64,000 nt of DNA from positions 1 through 64,000 of the forward strand of contig NZ_VCHY01000011.1 in NCBI RefSeq assembly GCF_005877885.1, in the 5' to 3' direction. A model generated the notes under the pieces. That model saw nothing but the letters and a program-made list of their open reading frames with translations, did no database searches and had not been told where the DNA came from. Within the stretch, counting starts at the first letter, position 1; every line of letters starts with the position of its first letter. The translations under genes and the position numbers were made by a program. The stretch comes from Labilibacter sediminis. GTDB taxonomy: Bacteria > Bacteroidota > Bacteroidia > Bacteroidales > Marinilabiliaceae. This document shows positions 8,446 to 16,439 of the stretch, in pieces.

Positions 8446-9951
8446 ATGTGTGCTCAGGATAAATTCCGTGATAAAGAATCTCTTTTACAAGAGTTATTTG
8501 ATAGTGAAGAAAGATACAAAACGCTATCAAAAACCATTATTGATGGAATTTTTATAATGGATAATGGATATTGTATTGATGCCAATGAGCAGGGCTTAAA
8601 GATGAGTGGATATACGCATGATGAAATTATTGGTTTGCATGCTACAGATCTCGTTTGTCCTGAATATAGAGCTTTAGTGCGCGAGAAACTGGATGCGAAT
8701 TCAGATGTACCCTATGAGTTAACGGCATTACGGAAAGATAAATCTACTTTTTTTGCAGAGGTACGCTCACGAAAATACAAGTATAAAAATAAGTATGTAA
8801 AAGTTGTTGTTGTTAGCGATATATCGAGATATAAAAGGGCACAAAAACACCTTGCCGAGAGTGAAGCTAAGTATCGTGAAGTAGTTGAAAATGCCGGAGA
8901 TGGTATTTTAATTGGAAATTTAAAAGGAGAGATTATTGAGGTTAATAACAGCTTTTTAAAAATGACAGGTTTTGACAAGTTGGATATTTTAAATAAGCAT
9001 ATCTCTGTCATTTTTGATCCGGAATCCTTACGTGAGAAACCATTGCGTTTTGACCTTGTAGATATTGGTCAGGCGGTTATATTTGAAAGAAATATACTTG
9101 GGAAGAATGGAGAGACTATTCCTATTGAGATGAACTCAAAACGGTTGGCTCATGATTATTATCTGGCCATTGTAAGAGATTTAAGGGAACGGAATAAGGC
9201 GCAGGAAGAGTTAGAAAAAAGAAATATAGAACTTAGGAAAGCTAAAGAAAAAGCAGAGGAAAGTGATCTTTTAAAATCATCTTTTTTAGCCAATATGAGC
9301 CACGAAATCAGAACCCCCATGAATGGCATAATTGGTTTTGCAGAGTTACTTAAGAACCAAACCTTAAATCCGGAGCAAAGAGAAAGTTATTTGAATGTAA
9401 TTTTAACCAGCGGACAGCAATTGCTGAATATTATTAATGATGTTTTGGAGATATCCAAAATAGAAACAGGTCAGGTGGTTATTGAATCGGCGCCATTTGA
9501 TATTAAGCAACTCATAAAAGAGGTGGTTTATTTTTTTAAACCTATTGCAGATCAATCGGGCAATGAAATTATAATTAATACCCGTAAATGCGAACTCTCC
9601 ATCATGAATGGCGACCAGTCAAAAATTCAACAAATACTGACTAATTTAATCAACAATAGTTTAAAGTTTACGGATTGTGGTTTTGTTGAAGTTGGCGTAA
9701 TATCAAACAAAAACAGCACTTTATTTTACGTTAAAGATACAGGAATAGGTATTGATGAACATTTTATTGATATGGTGTTTGATCGCTTTACCCAGGCTCA
9801 GCACGATGGTATTAAAAAACAAAAAGGAACAGGGTTAGGACTATCGATATGTAAAAAGTTAACCGAAATGATGGGGGGGGAAATATGGGTAGAATCAGAA
9901 GTAGACAAAGGCTCCATCTTTTATTTTGAATTGCCTTTGAAGCAATATTGA
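8446..9951 (+). CDS. Cytosolic two-PAS sensor histidine kinase
   Basis: 501 residues without a signal peptide or membrane segment. Two PAS domains (about 15-130 and 135-255) are followed by a coiled coil (RNKAQEELEKRNIELRKA), a HisKA domain with the phospho-acceptor His286 in SHEIRTP, and a HATPase domain with N box (LINNSLKF), G1 (DTGIGI) and G2 (KGTGLGLSI). It lacks a receiver domain and no response regulator lies beside it, so it is an orphan kinase that must signal to a partner elsewhere. The PAS domains show no obvious haem or flavin motif. The signal is unknown. Confidence 0.93.
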   Translation: MCAQDKFRDKESLLQELFDSEERYKTLSKTIIDGIFIMDNGYCIDANEQGLKMSGYTHDEIIGLHATDLVCPEYRALVREKLDANSDVPYELTALRKDKSTFFAEVRSRKYKYKNKYVKVVVVSDISRYKRAQKHLAESEAKYREVVENAGDGILIGNLKGEIIEVNNSFLKMTGFDKLDILNKHISVIFDPESLREKPLRFDLVDIGQAVIFERNILGKNGETIPIEMNSKRLAHDYYLAIVRDLRERNKAQEELEKRNIELRKAKEKAEESDLLKSSFLANMSHEIRTPMNGIIGFAELLKNQTLNPEQRESYLNVILTSGQQLLNIINDVLEISKIETGQVVIESAPFDIKQLIKEVVYFFKPIADQSGNEIIINTRKCELSIMNGDQSKIQQILTNLINNSLKFTDCGFVEVGVISNKNSTLFYVKDTGIGIDEHFIDMVFDRFTQAQHDGIKKQKGTGLGLSICKKLTEMMGGEIWVESEVDKGSIFYFELPLKQY

Positions 9952-10002
9952 ATGTCTTCTGTATTAATTTTTCAATAGAAACACTTTTTAACATTTCCAT
10001 GC

Positions 10003-10033
10003 TTGTCATCCTCAAAGGCATAGCGTACTTTTG
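10003..10033 (+). promoter_or_regulatory. Promoter of the acetate transporter gene
   Basis: TTG (10003-10005), a 20-base spacer and TACTTTTG (10026-10033) fit the Bacteroidota consensus. The predicted start of transcription near 10040 places translation at the ATG at 10061. Confidence 0.65.
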
Positions 10034-10060
10034 CCGGCTAATTATAAAACTTATCATCAC

Positions 10061-10615
10061 ATGAAAAATGCAAATCCTGCAGTTGTAGGTTTAGCTGGTT
10101 TTGGCTTGACTACATTATTACTACAATTTCATAACCTTGGATTAATGGGCCACGGACCTGTTTTAGCTATGGGTTTTATTTTCGGTGGTCTGGCACAAAT
10201 GATTGCCGGGTTTCAGGAACAAAAAATGGGTAACAATTTTGGCTATAGTGCGTTTGTAGCTTATGGTGCATTTTGGATAGGATTAGGAATCATATGGATT
10301 TTAAATCATTTCGGAATTTATAAATCTACAGGTACTGATGTTGGTTTCTTCCTGATAGCATGGACGCTTTATACAATTATTATGTTTGTGGCTTCGTTTA
10401 GAGTGCATACTGCTATGACTTTTACTTTTGGTACACTAGTAGTTGGATTTATTTTATTAGATCTGGCTCATTTTGGTATGCCGGCTCTTACAAAAGTTGC
10501 AGCCATTGACTTAATTATCTGCGCCGGAGCAGCATGGTATATGATGGCAGCTATCATTATTAATGATTTAGCAGGTAAAACTGTAATTCCTGTTGGAAAA
10601 AGACTTGTTCAGTAA
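10061..10615 (+). CDS. satP: SatP/GPR1/FUN34/YaaH family acetate-succinate transporter
   Basis: 184 residues of mostly membrane helices (six predicted). The family signature near the N terminus is present as NPAVVGLAGFGL, with the second hallmark around FxxAYGAFWIGLG. Members move acetate and succinate across the inner membrane, probably with protons or as a hexameric channel. A TTG-initiated frame extends ten codons further upstream, but that TTG lies inside the -7 promoter element, so ATG 10061 is chosen. The gene is single and ends at a strong hairpin shared with the convergent aminotransferase. The exact substrate is inferred from the family. Confidence 0.9.
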   Translation: MKNANPAVVGLAGFGLTTLLLQFHNLGLMGHGPVLAMGFIFGGLAQMIAGFQEQKMGNNFGYSAFVAYGAFWIGLGIIWILNHFGIYKSTGTDVGFFLIAWTLYTIIMFVASFRVHTAMTFTFGTLVVGFILLDLAHFGMPALTKVAAIDLIICAGAAWYMMAAIIINDLAGKTVIPVGKRLVQ

Positions 10616-10631
10616 GTAAAATAATAACTAT

Positions 10632-10671
10632 AAAAAAAGCTGTTTCGTAATTTTTCGAAACAGCTTTTTTT
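10632..10671. terminator. Bidirectional terminator between satP and the aminotransferase
   Basis: A long perfect stem (AAAAAAAGCTGTTTCG at 10632-10647 with CGAAACAGCTTTTTTT at 10656-10671) with A and T tracts on both sides serves both convergent genes. Confidence 0.85.
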
Positions 10672-10696
10672 ATGCTTTATATTTTGTGATAGAATT

Positions 10697-11989
10697 CTAC
10701 ATATTACTGTAATCTTTACAAGCAGCATATATACCTTCAAAAAGCTCTTTAGCATCAGATGCTGCCATGGCAGAGAAAGCTACACGTAAAACGTTATTTA
10801 GGTTGATGATACCAATACTGTATTTGTTAATTAAGATATCACGAATGGCTTCACCATCTAATCCTTCTTTAAGCTTAATACACATAAAATAGCCGGAATT
10901 GAAAGGCAGTTCAGTAAAATACTCCTTGTATTTTTCGTCGGCCAATACATCTTTAATAGCTTGGTAGCGTGTGTGCATGATTACAAATTTAGAGTGTTTT
11001 TGCTCGTTGTAATCAGGAGCCTCGAAAGCATGTAATAAAAGAGACTGACTAAGATTTGATGAGTTGGAAATATTTCCACGTACAGCGCCTGCGGTTTTCA
11101 TTTCTAAGGCATGGTATAAATCTTCATCACCACCTTTAATTCCATAGGTGATAAATCCTACCCTGAATCCCCATACATAATCTTCTTTTGTAGCACCATC
11201 AATTTTAACAGCCAATATATTTTCATGAAGATCTGCCAGATAAGCAAAGATAGATTCTTTGGCAATGCCTTCTTCAAAGACTAATCCAAAATAAGCATCA
11301 TCGGTAATTACAACTACTTTTTTACCTGCTTCAGCTGCTTCTTTAATCACAGCAGTAATGGCATCCATTTCTTCAAAAGTAGGGGTGTAACCTGTTGGAT
11401 TATTAGGGAAGTTTAATATTAATATTTTCTTTTCTCCTTCAGCAAGAAGGCTGGCTTTTAAAGCCTCAACATCAAAACCACCATCTTTAAATAAATTAAA
11501 CTTTGAGAGTTTAACTCCGTAGGCATTGACTAAAGCCAGGTTATAATTACCCCAGAATAAATTAGGTACAATAACCTCTTCGCCTTCGTTCATAAATAAG
11601 TAACCGGCCATGCTAATACCATGTGTTAAAGCACTGGTTACTATAGGCAGACTTAATTCTTTCTCTTGTAATCTGGGATTTTTCTGATAAATCATTTCCT
11701 TCCATTTCTTGCGCAGGTCAGGTCGACCAAAGCTTGGGGCATAAGGAAATGACAATGATGGATCCAAATCAATTTTAGATGCAATTGATTCAAGGCGCAT
11801 TGGGGTACCATCATCTTCAATGGCAGCACCAATGGTAGCATTAATTCGGGTCCCTTTTGCTTCGGCTGTTTGTCCTAATATCCCCTTTTTAGGGAAGAAA
11901 ATATTTTTACCTTTTTCAGATAATAAGTCAAATACAACCTGGTTCTTCGAAACTAAAACCTCGTTTAATTCTTGAGCTTGCGGATTCAT
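10697..11989 (-). CDS. Class I/II PLP-dependent aminotransferase
   Basis: 430 residues of fold-type I aminotransferase. The PLP-binding set is visible: NFPNNPTG with Asn197, DDAYFG with Asp231 and Tyr233, and the Schiff-base lysine most likely Lys268 in DGATKEDYVWGFRVGF; the carboxylate-binding Arg would be in VLRVAF near the end. The 'HGISMAGYLFMNEGEEV' region forms the usual cofactor loop. It is cytosolic. The family contains aspartate, aromatic and other aminotransferases and the sequence does not tell me the substrate; the DGATKED form of the lysine motif is typical of a distinct Bacteroidota subgroup. It is a single gene with the terminator at 10632-10671. Confidence 0.88.
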   Translation of the reverse strand: MNPQAQELNEVLVSKNQVVFDLLSEKGKNIFFPKKGILGQTAEAKGTRINATIGAAIEDDGTPMRLESIASKIDLDPSLSFPYAPSFGRPDLRKKWKEMIYQKNPRLQEKELSLPIVTSALTHGISMAGYLFMNEGEEVIVPNLFWGNYNLALVNAYGVKLSKFNLFKDGGFDVEALKASLLAEGEKKILILNFPNNPTGYTPTFEEMDAITAVIKEAAEAGKKVVVITDDAYFGLVFEEGIAKESIFAYLADLHENILAVKIDGATKEDYVWGFRVGFITYGIKGGDEDLYHALEMKTAGAVRGNISNSSNLSQSLLLHAFEAPDYNEQKHSKFVIMHTRYQAIKDVLADEKYKEYFTELPFNSGYFMCIKLKEGLDGEAIRDILINKYSIGIINLNNVLRVAFSAMAASDAKELFEGIYAACKDYSNM

Positions 11990-12148
11990 CTATTCTATAA
12001 ACTATTAATGAGTAATATTATGTGTTGCAAAATTGCAAAAAAATGACCAATTATTTAATAATTTGATCTCTTTAAAATTAAATTCATAACAAATACGGAC
12101 TTTAAACCGTAAATTATTGCCAATTGTTCATTTGAGACTTTTTTTAAA

Positions 12149-12670
12149 TTATGACTGATTCCAATAAAATTTGATGATATTTTTGATGGAATCAGCACAT
12201 ATTAAATTCCAATCTATATTTTCTTTAGTTACAAAAACAATATCTGAAATATCGTCTTTAATGTGTAGTTTATCCCAACCCGATACTTTGCAATGGAATC
12301 CTAAATCAGATGTAAAAACGGAGTACCCTGAGAACACATATTCATTGGGGAATGATTTCAGGTAAGTCAAAGATTCGACATCCAGGTTCAATTCTTCCTT
12401 TATTTCTCGTTTGATGGCATTCTCAACAGATTCATTGGGATCGACAAAACCACCCGGTAAGTCAAGCATGCCTTTGTTAGGGTTAAAAGCTCTTACGGTT
12501 AGCATAAGTTCTCCTTTCTCGTTTTCGATAAGAGCGGCAACTGCAGCGGAAGAATTTATGAAGAAATGAAAACCACATTTATCACATAAAAATGAACGTT
12601 CTCCTTCGAAATGGAACCGACTGGAGCCACATTTAGGACAGTATTTTAGTACTTCTTCCGGTTTTGTCAT
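12149..12670 (-). CDS. NUDIX hydrolase with N-terminal zinc ribbon
   Basis: 173 residues. A zinc ribbon (CPKC at 11-14, CDKC at 29-32) precedes a Nudix domain whose box, from Gly74 to about Leu96, fits Gx5Ex7REUxEExGU with the catalytic glutamates Glu89, Glu92 and Glu93. This arrangement is found in NADH pyrophosphatase-like (NudC-type) and in ADP-ribose or nucleotide-cleaning hydrolases; the NudC-specific SQPWPFPxS motif is absent, so the substrate is open. It is cytosolic. Downstream of the nucleotidyltransferase gene on the same strand, but separated from it by a hairpin. Confidence 0.88.
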   Translation of the reverse strand: MTKPEEVLKYCPKCGSSRFHFEGERSFLCDKCGFHFFINSSAAVAALIENEKGELMLTVRAFNPNKGMLDLPGGFVDPNESVENAIKREIKEELNLDVESLTYLKSFPNEYVFSGYSVFTSDLGFHCKVSGWDKLHIKDDISDIVFVTKENIDWNLICADSIKNIIKFYWNQS

Positions 12671-12695
12671 GAGCTTGTTTTACAGGTAAATAAAA

Positions 12696-12733
12696 AGGTA
12701 TCAACAATGCTCAATTATAAGCAGTTGATACCT
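12696..12733 (-). terminator. Terminator of the nucleotidyltransferase gene
   Basis: AGGTATCAAC (12696-12705) pairs perfectly with GTTGATACCT (12724-12733) around an 18-base loop; on the minus strand it runs into TTTTTATTT. It lies 22 bases after the stop of the gene at 12756. Confidence 0.6.
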
Positions 12734-12755
12734 CTAATTTATATTTTAAAGATGA

Positions 12756-13655
12756 TTATCCCCAAAGGTTGGCCGGATAAACACCATTTTCGATTAATGT
12801 TTGAAGGCTTTTTTGCACAATCGGCTTATCTTCCTGGTAGGTTACACCAAACCATCTGGCATCGCTCGATAATACTTTTGTGGTAGCCTTATCCGCTTTA
12901 ATCATTTTATCCACTAAAGAGTTAAAATAAAACTCAGATTTTAATTCAGTACCTTTTTCTTTTAAGAATTCAAGGAAACCATCTTCAAGCGCTGTGAAAA
13001 ACGAATTTTTAAAGGCCCAAAAGTTCATTGATACAGGTTCTTTGCCGGTAAGTTCAGTTACATCATCACCTTCCCAGTAAACTACTTTACCATCCAGGTA
13101 GCCAATTTTGGTGCGTTCTATAATATTAACGAGGTTTTCATTAGCATCAGTTTCGCAAACACCTCTTGAAACAGTTCCATGTTCTGATAAGGTATTGTCC
13201 AAGGAGTATCCAACCATTGCATATTCACTATCTTCTTTGCTGGTTTCAACAAAATCAACAACAGTTTGATATGCTTCACGGCCATAAAAGTCATCGGCAT
13301 TAATAATAGCAAAAGCACCTTTAATAGAATTCTTAGCCATTAAAATAGCATGGCCTGTTCCCCAAGGTTTTTCGCGTCCTTCGGGTAATGTAAATCCTTC
13401 CGGTAAATTGTCCAGTTCCTGATAAACGTATTCTGTTTCAATTCTACCTTTAAGGTGAGGTTCAAAGCGTGCTTTAAACTGTTCGGCAAAAGACTCCCTA
13501 ATCACAAAAACTACTTTTTCAAATCCTGCCTGGATGGCATCATAAACAGAGTAGTCGATAATTGATTCGCCATTTGGTCCTAAAGTATCCAATTGCTTTA
13601 ATCCGCCATATCTACTGCCCATTCCGGCTGCTAGTACTAATAATGTTGGTTTCAT
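12756..13655 (-). CDS. Sugar-phosphate nucleotidyltransferase (RmlA/GlmU-type fold)
   Basis: 299 residues, an NTP_transferase fold. The nucleotide-binding signature LAAGMGSRYGG (8-18, with Arg15 and downstream Lys20) and the metal-binding Asp121 in INADDFYG are present, together with KPWGTGHAI, the region that contacts the base. Such enzymes join a sugar 1-phosphate to an NTP to give an activated sugar for envelope polysaccharide or lipid synthesis. The sugar and base cannot be deduced; it lacks the acyltransferase half of GlmU and is not a close RmlA match. It is cytosolic. The amidase gene lies 96 bases upstream on the same strand, possibly a loose envelope-related pair. Confidence 0.85.
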   Translation of the reverse strand: MKPTLLVLAAGMGSRYGGLKQLDTLGPNGESIIDYSVYDAIQAGFEKVVFVIRESFAEQFKARFEPHLKGRIETEYVYQELDNLPEGFTLPEGREKPWGTGHAILMAKNSIKGAFAIINADDFYGREAYQTVVDFVETSKEDSEYAMVGYSLDNTLSEHGTVSRGVCETDANENLVNIIERTKIGYLDGKVVYWEGDDVTELTGKEPVSMNFWAFKNSFFTALEDGFLEFLKEKGTELKSEFYFNSLVDKMIKADKATTKVLSSDARWFGVTYQEDKPIVQKSLQTLIENGVYPANLWG

Positions 13656-13751
13656 ACCTCTTTAATGTTTGTTTATCTCATAAACTTTAACGCCGCAATT
13701 ATTCCCCAAAAGCAAGCGTTTCATTTAATGAATTTAGAATTAAGTTATGCT

Positions 13752-14732
13752 TTATTTGTTTTGCTTATAATCATTTAGTAAACCTTCGTACATCCAGTTG
13801 GCTAATGCCTGACGATTGTTTTCAAGAATAAACCGTTGCTGGTCCCGAAAATTACGGATATTTCCCAACTCAACAAAAACTGCCGTTGGATAAGTTTTCC
13901 TTAATAAATATAAATTACGACTATTCACTACCCCTGAATATCCTCTGGAAGGTTGGTGCTTGTTATATTTATTATCGAATACATCAAGAATTGCATTAGC
14001 CGTTTTTTTACCAGATTTACTTTTGGGTGAATGATAAAAGAAAACATCAATTTCTTTTCCTTTACTCCTTGAATCAACATGAATAATCACACAACGCTGA
14101 AAAGCGGGTTTATTTTTTACGTATAATTTATTGACAGCTCTTGTGCGTTGTTTTAACCGGTCTATTTGTTCTAAAGGAATGGTGTTGCCAAGGCATGTTT
14201 CGTCCTTATCCATAGGTAAGTATGATAAATCCCGAATGCCATCGTTGGTATCCTGAATAATCATATGAATAGTAGCCCCGTTTTCTTTTAATTTTTTTGC
14301 CAGGCGTAAAGTGATGTCGTAGGCATACTCATCTTCTGCCAGGGTTTTATTACTATATTTCCCGAGTGCACCCGGATCTGGTCCACCATGACCACTAACC
14401 AAATGAAAAACGGCTCCTTTTAGATCTTGAGATTCCAGTTCAAAATCAACTCTGTCGCCCCCAAATAAAGGATCGTGAAGTATTGTTTTTGTATGAGGAA
14501 TGTAATATTCAACGCCAAGTTGCAGACTATTGTTTTTTCCCAGTTTGTTCTTGTTTAAATCAATAAATTGGGCAAGATGTTCTTTGGGATTAAGACTATT
14601 TCTAATTAAAAAGGCATTTAGTCCTTCTCCTTTTAGAGGCTTGGATACGATTTGATTTACCTTTTGTTGCCCATATGAACTAAGCCAAACAAAACATGTC
14701 AATATAATTATGACTCCTTTTATTAATTTCAT
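13752..14732 (-). CDS. Secreted N-acetylmuramoyl-L-alanine amidase (Amidase_3)
   Basis: 326 residues with a signal peptide (about 1-21). Residues about 25-80 resemble a degenerate LysM-like segment (NAFLIRNSLNPKEHLAQFIDLN). The catalytic Amidase_3 domain follows, with zinc ligands His115 (SGHGGPDPGA), a glutamate at 133 or 135 (LAEDEYAYD) and His218 (VIIHVDSRS), and the catalytic Glu288 in VFVELGNIRN. It cuts the bond between muramic acid and the stem peptide in the periplasm, as in cell separation or wall recycling. An insertion between the second and third ligands (about 155-200) is longer than in AmiC-type enzymes. No partner division gene lies beside it. Confidence 0.9.
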   Translation of the reverse strand: MKLIKGVIIILTCFVWLSSYGQQKVNQIVSKPLKGEGLNAFLIRNSLNPKEHLAQFIDLNKNKLGKNNSLQLGVEYYIPHTKTILHDPLFGGDRVDFELESQDLKGAVFHLVSGHGGPDPGALGKYSNKTLAEDEYAYDITLRLAKKLKENGATIHMIIQDTNDGIRDLSYLPMDKDETCLGNTIPLEQIDRLKQRTRAVNKLYVKNKPAFQRCVIIHVDSRSKGKEIDVFFYHSPKSKSGKKTANAILDVFDNKYNKHQPSRGYSGVVNSRNLYLLRKTYPTAVFVELGNIRNFRDQQRFILENNRQALANWMYEGLLNDYKQNK

Positions 14733-14865
14733 TTATTTCCAGAAAATCAATTGACAATTAATTTAGTTCCGACAAAAATAATTCTTTTTGCCAACTAAAA
14801 AAGCTTCTCATCATTGAGTTTCAGTATAAAACCCAACTTTATTTATAATTATTCTAAAAAAGCCA

Positions 14866-14909
14866 TTGTAAATTAATTAAGCATACTTAACTTTGTGGCA
14901 AAGTATGCT
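14866..14909 (+). promoter_or_regulatory. Promoter with overlapping operator of the metal-regulator operon
   Basis: TTG (14866-14868), a 19-base spacer and TAACTTTG (14888-14895) form a near-perfect Bacteroidota promoter. An inverted repeat, AGCATACTT (14880-14888) and AAGTATGCT (14901-14909), brackets the -7 element with a 12-base spacer. A regulator bound there would block polymerase. It is the obvious site for autoregulation by the DtxR/MntR-like protein encoded directly after it; this assignment is inference. Confidence 0.7.
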
Positions 14910-14915
14910 AAAGTT

Positions 14916-15581
14916 ATGAATTCAGTATCCGTAGAAAATTTCTTAAAAAATATCTTTACTCTTAAAGAGGATGAACAGAAAAAGGCTTCTACCAGTATTT
15001 TGGCAGAGCGCTTGGGTATTTCTGGGCCTGCTGTTACGGATATGGCTAAAAAACTCTCTTTAAGGGGATTAATTCTGTATCAACCTTATAAAGAAATTGA
15101 GTTAACAGATGAAGGACTTAAAATTGCCATTAGAATACTGAGGAGGCACAGGATTTGGGAAATGTTTTTGCATCAGGTCCTGCATATGGATTTGAGCGAG
15201 GTGCATAATGAGGCTGAGCTATTGGAGCATCAAACATCAGATGCTTTGCTTCATAAAATAGATCAGTATCTGGGTTCTCCCGAATTTGATCCGCATGGTG
15301 ATCCTATTCCAAAAGAGGATGGTTCAATCCGGAAACATACCAATGCCCAACGGATGGATAAGTTTAAAGAGGGTGAAACATGCCAGGTTGTTCGATTAAT
15401 ATATGGCAGTGGAGATATGCAGGAGTATTTTACATATTACGGTATTACACCCAATATTTCATTTCAGGTGATAAAGATCTTTTCTATAGATCAATCTATG
15501 GAAATAGAAATTGAAAATAAAACAATAACAATATCCTTAGCTGTGCAACAACGAATTTATTGTACCACTAAAACGAATTAG
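14916..15581 (+). CDS. DtxR/MntR family metal-dependent transcriptional repressor
   Basis: 221 residues: winged HTH (about 1-65, with AERLGISGPAVTDMAKKL as helix-turn-helix), dimerisation and metal domain (about 65-130), and a C-terminal FeoA/SH3-like domain (about 145-221). In the metal site HRIWEMFLHQ and VHNEAELLEHQ match DtxR His79/Glu83 and His98/Glu105/His106, but the DtxR Cys102 position is Glu, as in manganese-sensing MntR; the N-terminal ligands Asp8 and Glu11 of MntR appear as Asn and Lys. The sensed metal is thus uncertain. ATG 14916 is preferred over the GTG at 14895, which lies in the promoter. It is first in an operon with a ZIP transporter (3-base gap) and a TonB receptor. Confidence 0.92.
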   Translation: MNSVSVENFLKNIFTLKEDEQKKASTSILAERLGISGPAVTDMAKKLSLRGLILYQPYKEIELTDEGLKIAIRILRRHRIWEMFLHQVLHMDLSEVHNEAELLEHQTSDALLHKIDQYLGSPEFDPHGDPIPKEDGSIRKHTNAQRMDKFKEGETCQVVRLIYGSGDMQEYFTYYGITPNISFQVIKIFSIDQSMEIEIENKTITISLAVQQRIYCTTKTN

Positions 15582-15584
15582 AAA

Positions 15585-16409
15585 ATGGATTTTTTAGATA
15601 TAGAATTTTCGGATGTATTATTAGCCTTTGGATTAACTTTGTTTGCAGGTTTAGCTACCGGAATCGGAAGTGCCATGGCCTTTTTTACTAAACATACTAA
15701 CACTAAGTTTTTATCGCTGGCTCTTGGTTTTTCTGCTGGTGTAATGATTTATGTATCCTTTGTAGAGATCTTTTTTAAAGCTAAGGATAGTCTTGTCAAA
15801 GTATATGGAGAGATTGGCGGAACCTGGACTACCGTTTTATCTTTTTTTGGCGGAATGCTCTTAATTGCACTGATCGATAAGTTTATTCCTTCGGCAGAAA
15901 ATCCACATGAATTGGAAAGTATAGAGGACATGACTGAAGAGAAGCGCAGAAAAGAAAAGCATTTGATGAGAATGGGAATTTTTACTGCATTAGCTATTGG
16001 TATCCATAACTTCCCGGAAGGGTTGGCAACTTTTACAGCAGCATTAACCGATCCAAACCTTGGTATTGCCATTGCTGTGGCTATTGCCATTCATAATATT
16101 CCCGAGGGTATTGCTGTTTCTGTACCTATTTACTATGCAACAGGTAGCCGAAGAAAAGCTTTTAAATTAAGTTTTTTATCGGGATTGGCAGAACCAATTG
16201 GTGCTTTGGTCGGTTATCTTGTTCTTATGCCGTTTTTATCGCCAACAATGTTTGGGGTTATTTTTGCCGGAGTAGCCGGAATTATGGTGTTTATTAGTCT
16301 GGATGAATTATTACCGGCTGCACAAAAATACGGAGAGCATCACCTTTCTATTTATGGTTTGTTTGGCGGTATGGTTGTTATGGCATTTAGTCTTTTATTG
16401 TTTTTATAA
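15585..16409 (+). CDS. zupT: ZIP family metal transporter (ZupT type)
   Basis: 274 residues with eight predicted membrane helices. The two ZIP metal motifs are HNFPEG (about helix 4) and HNIPEG (helix 5), the binuclear centre of ZupT-type importers, which carry Zn and also Fe, Mn or Co into the cytosol. A charged cytosolic loop (about 105-130, [19 protein letters not shown]) separates helices 3 and 4. It starts three bases after the regulator stop and ends 30 bases before the TonB receptor, so the three are almost surely co-transcribed and share a metal. Confidence 0.93.
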   Translation: MDFLDIEFSDVLLAFGLTLFAGLATGIGSAMAFFTKHTNTKFLSLALGFSAGVMIYVSFVEIFFKAKDSLVKVYGEIGGTWTTVLSFFGGMLLIALIDKFIPSAENPHELESIEDMTEEKRRKEKHLMRMGIFTALAIGIHNFPEGLATFTAALTDPNLGIAIAVAIAIHNIPEGIAVSVPIYYATGSRRKAFKLSFLSGLAEPIGALVGYLVLMPFLSPTMFGVIFAGVAGIMVFISLDELLPAAQKYGEHHLSIYGLFGGMVVMAFSLLLFL

Positions 16410-16439
16410 ATCAATATGGTAAAATTTAAACCTTAAAGA

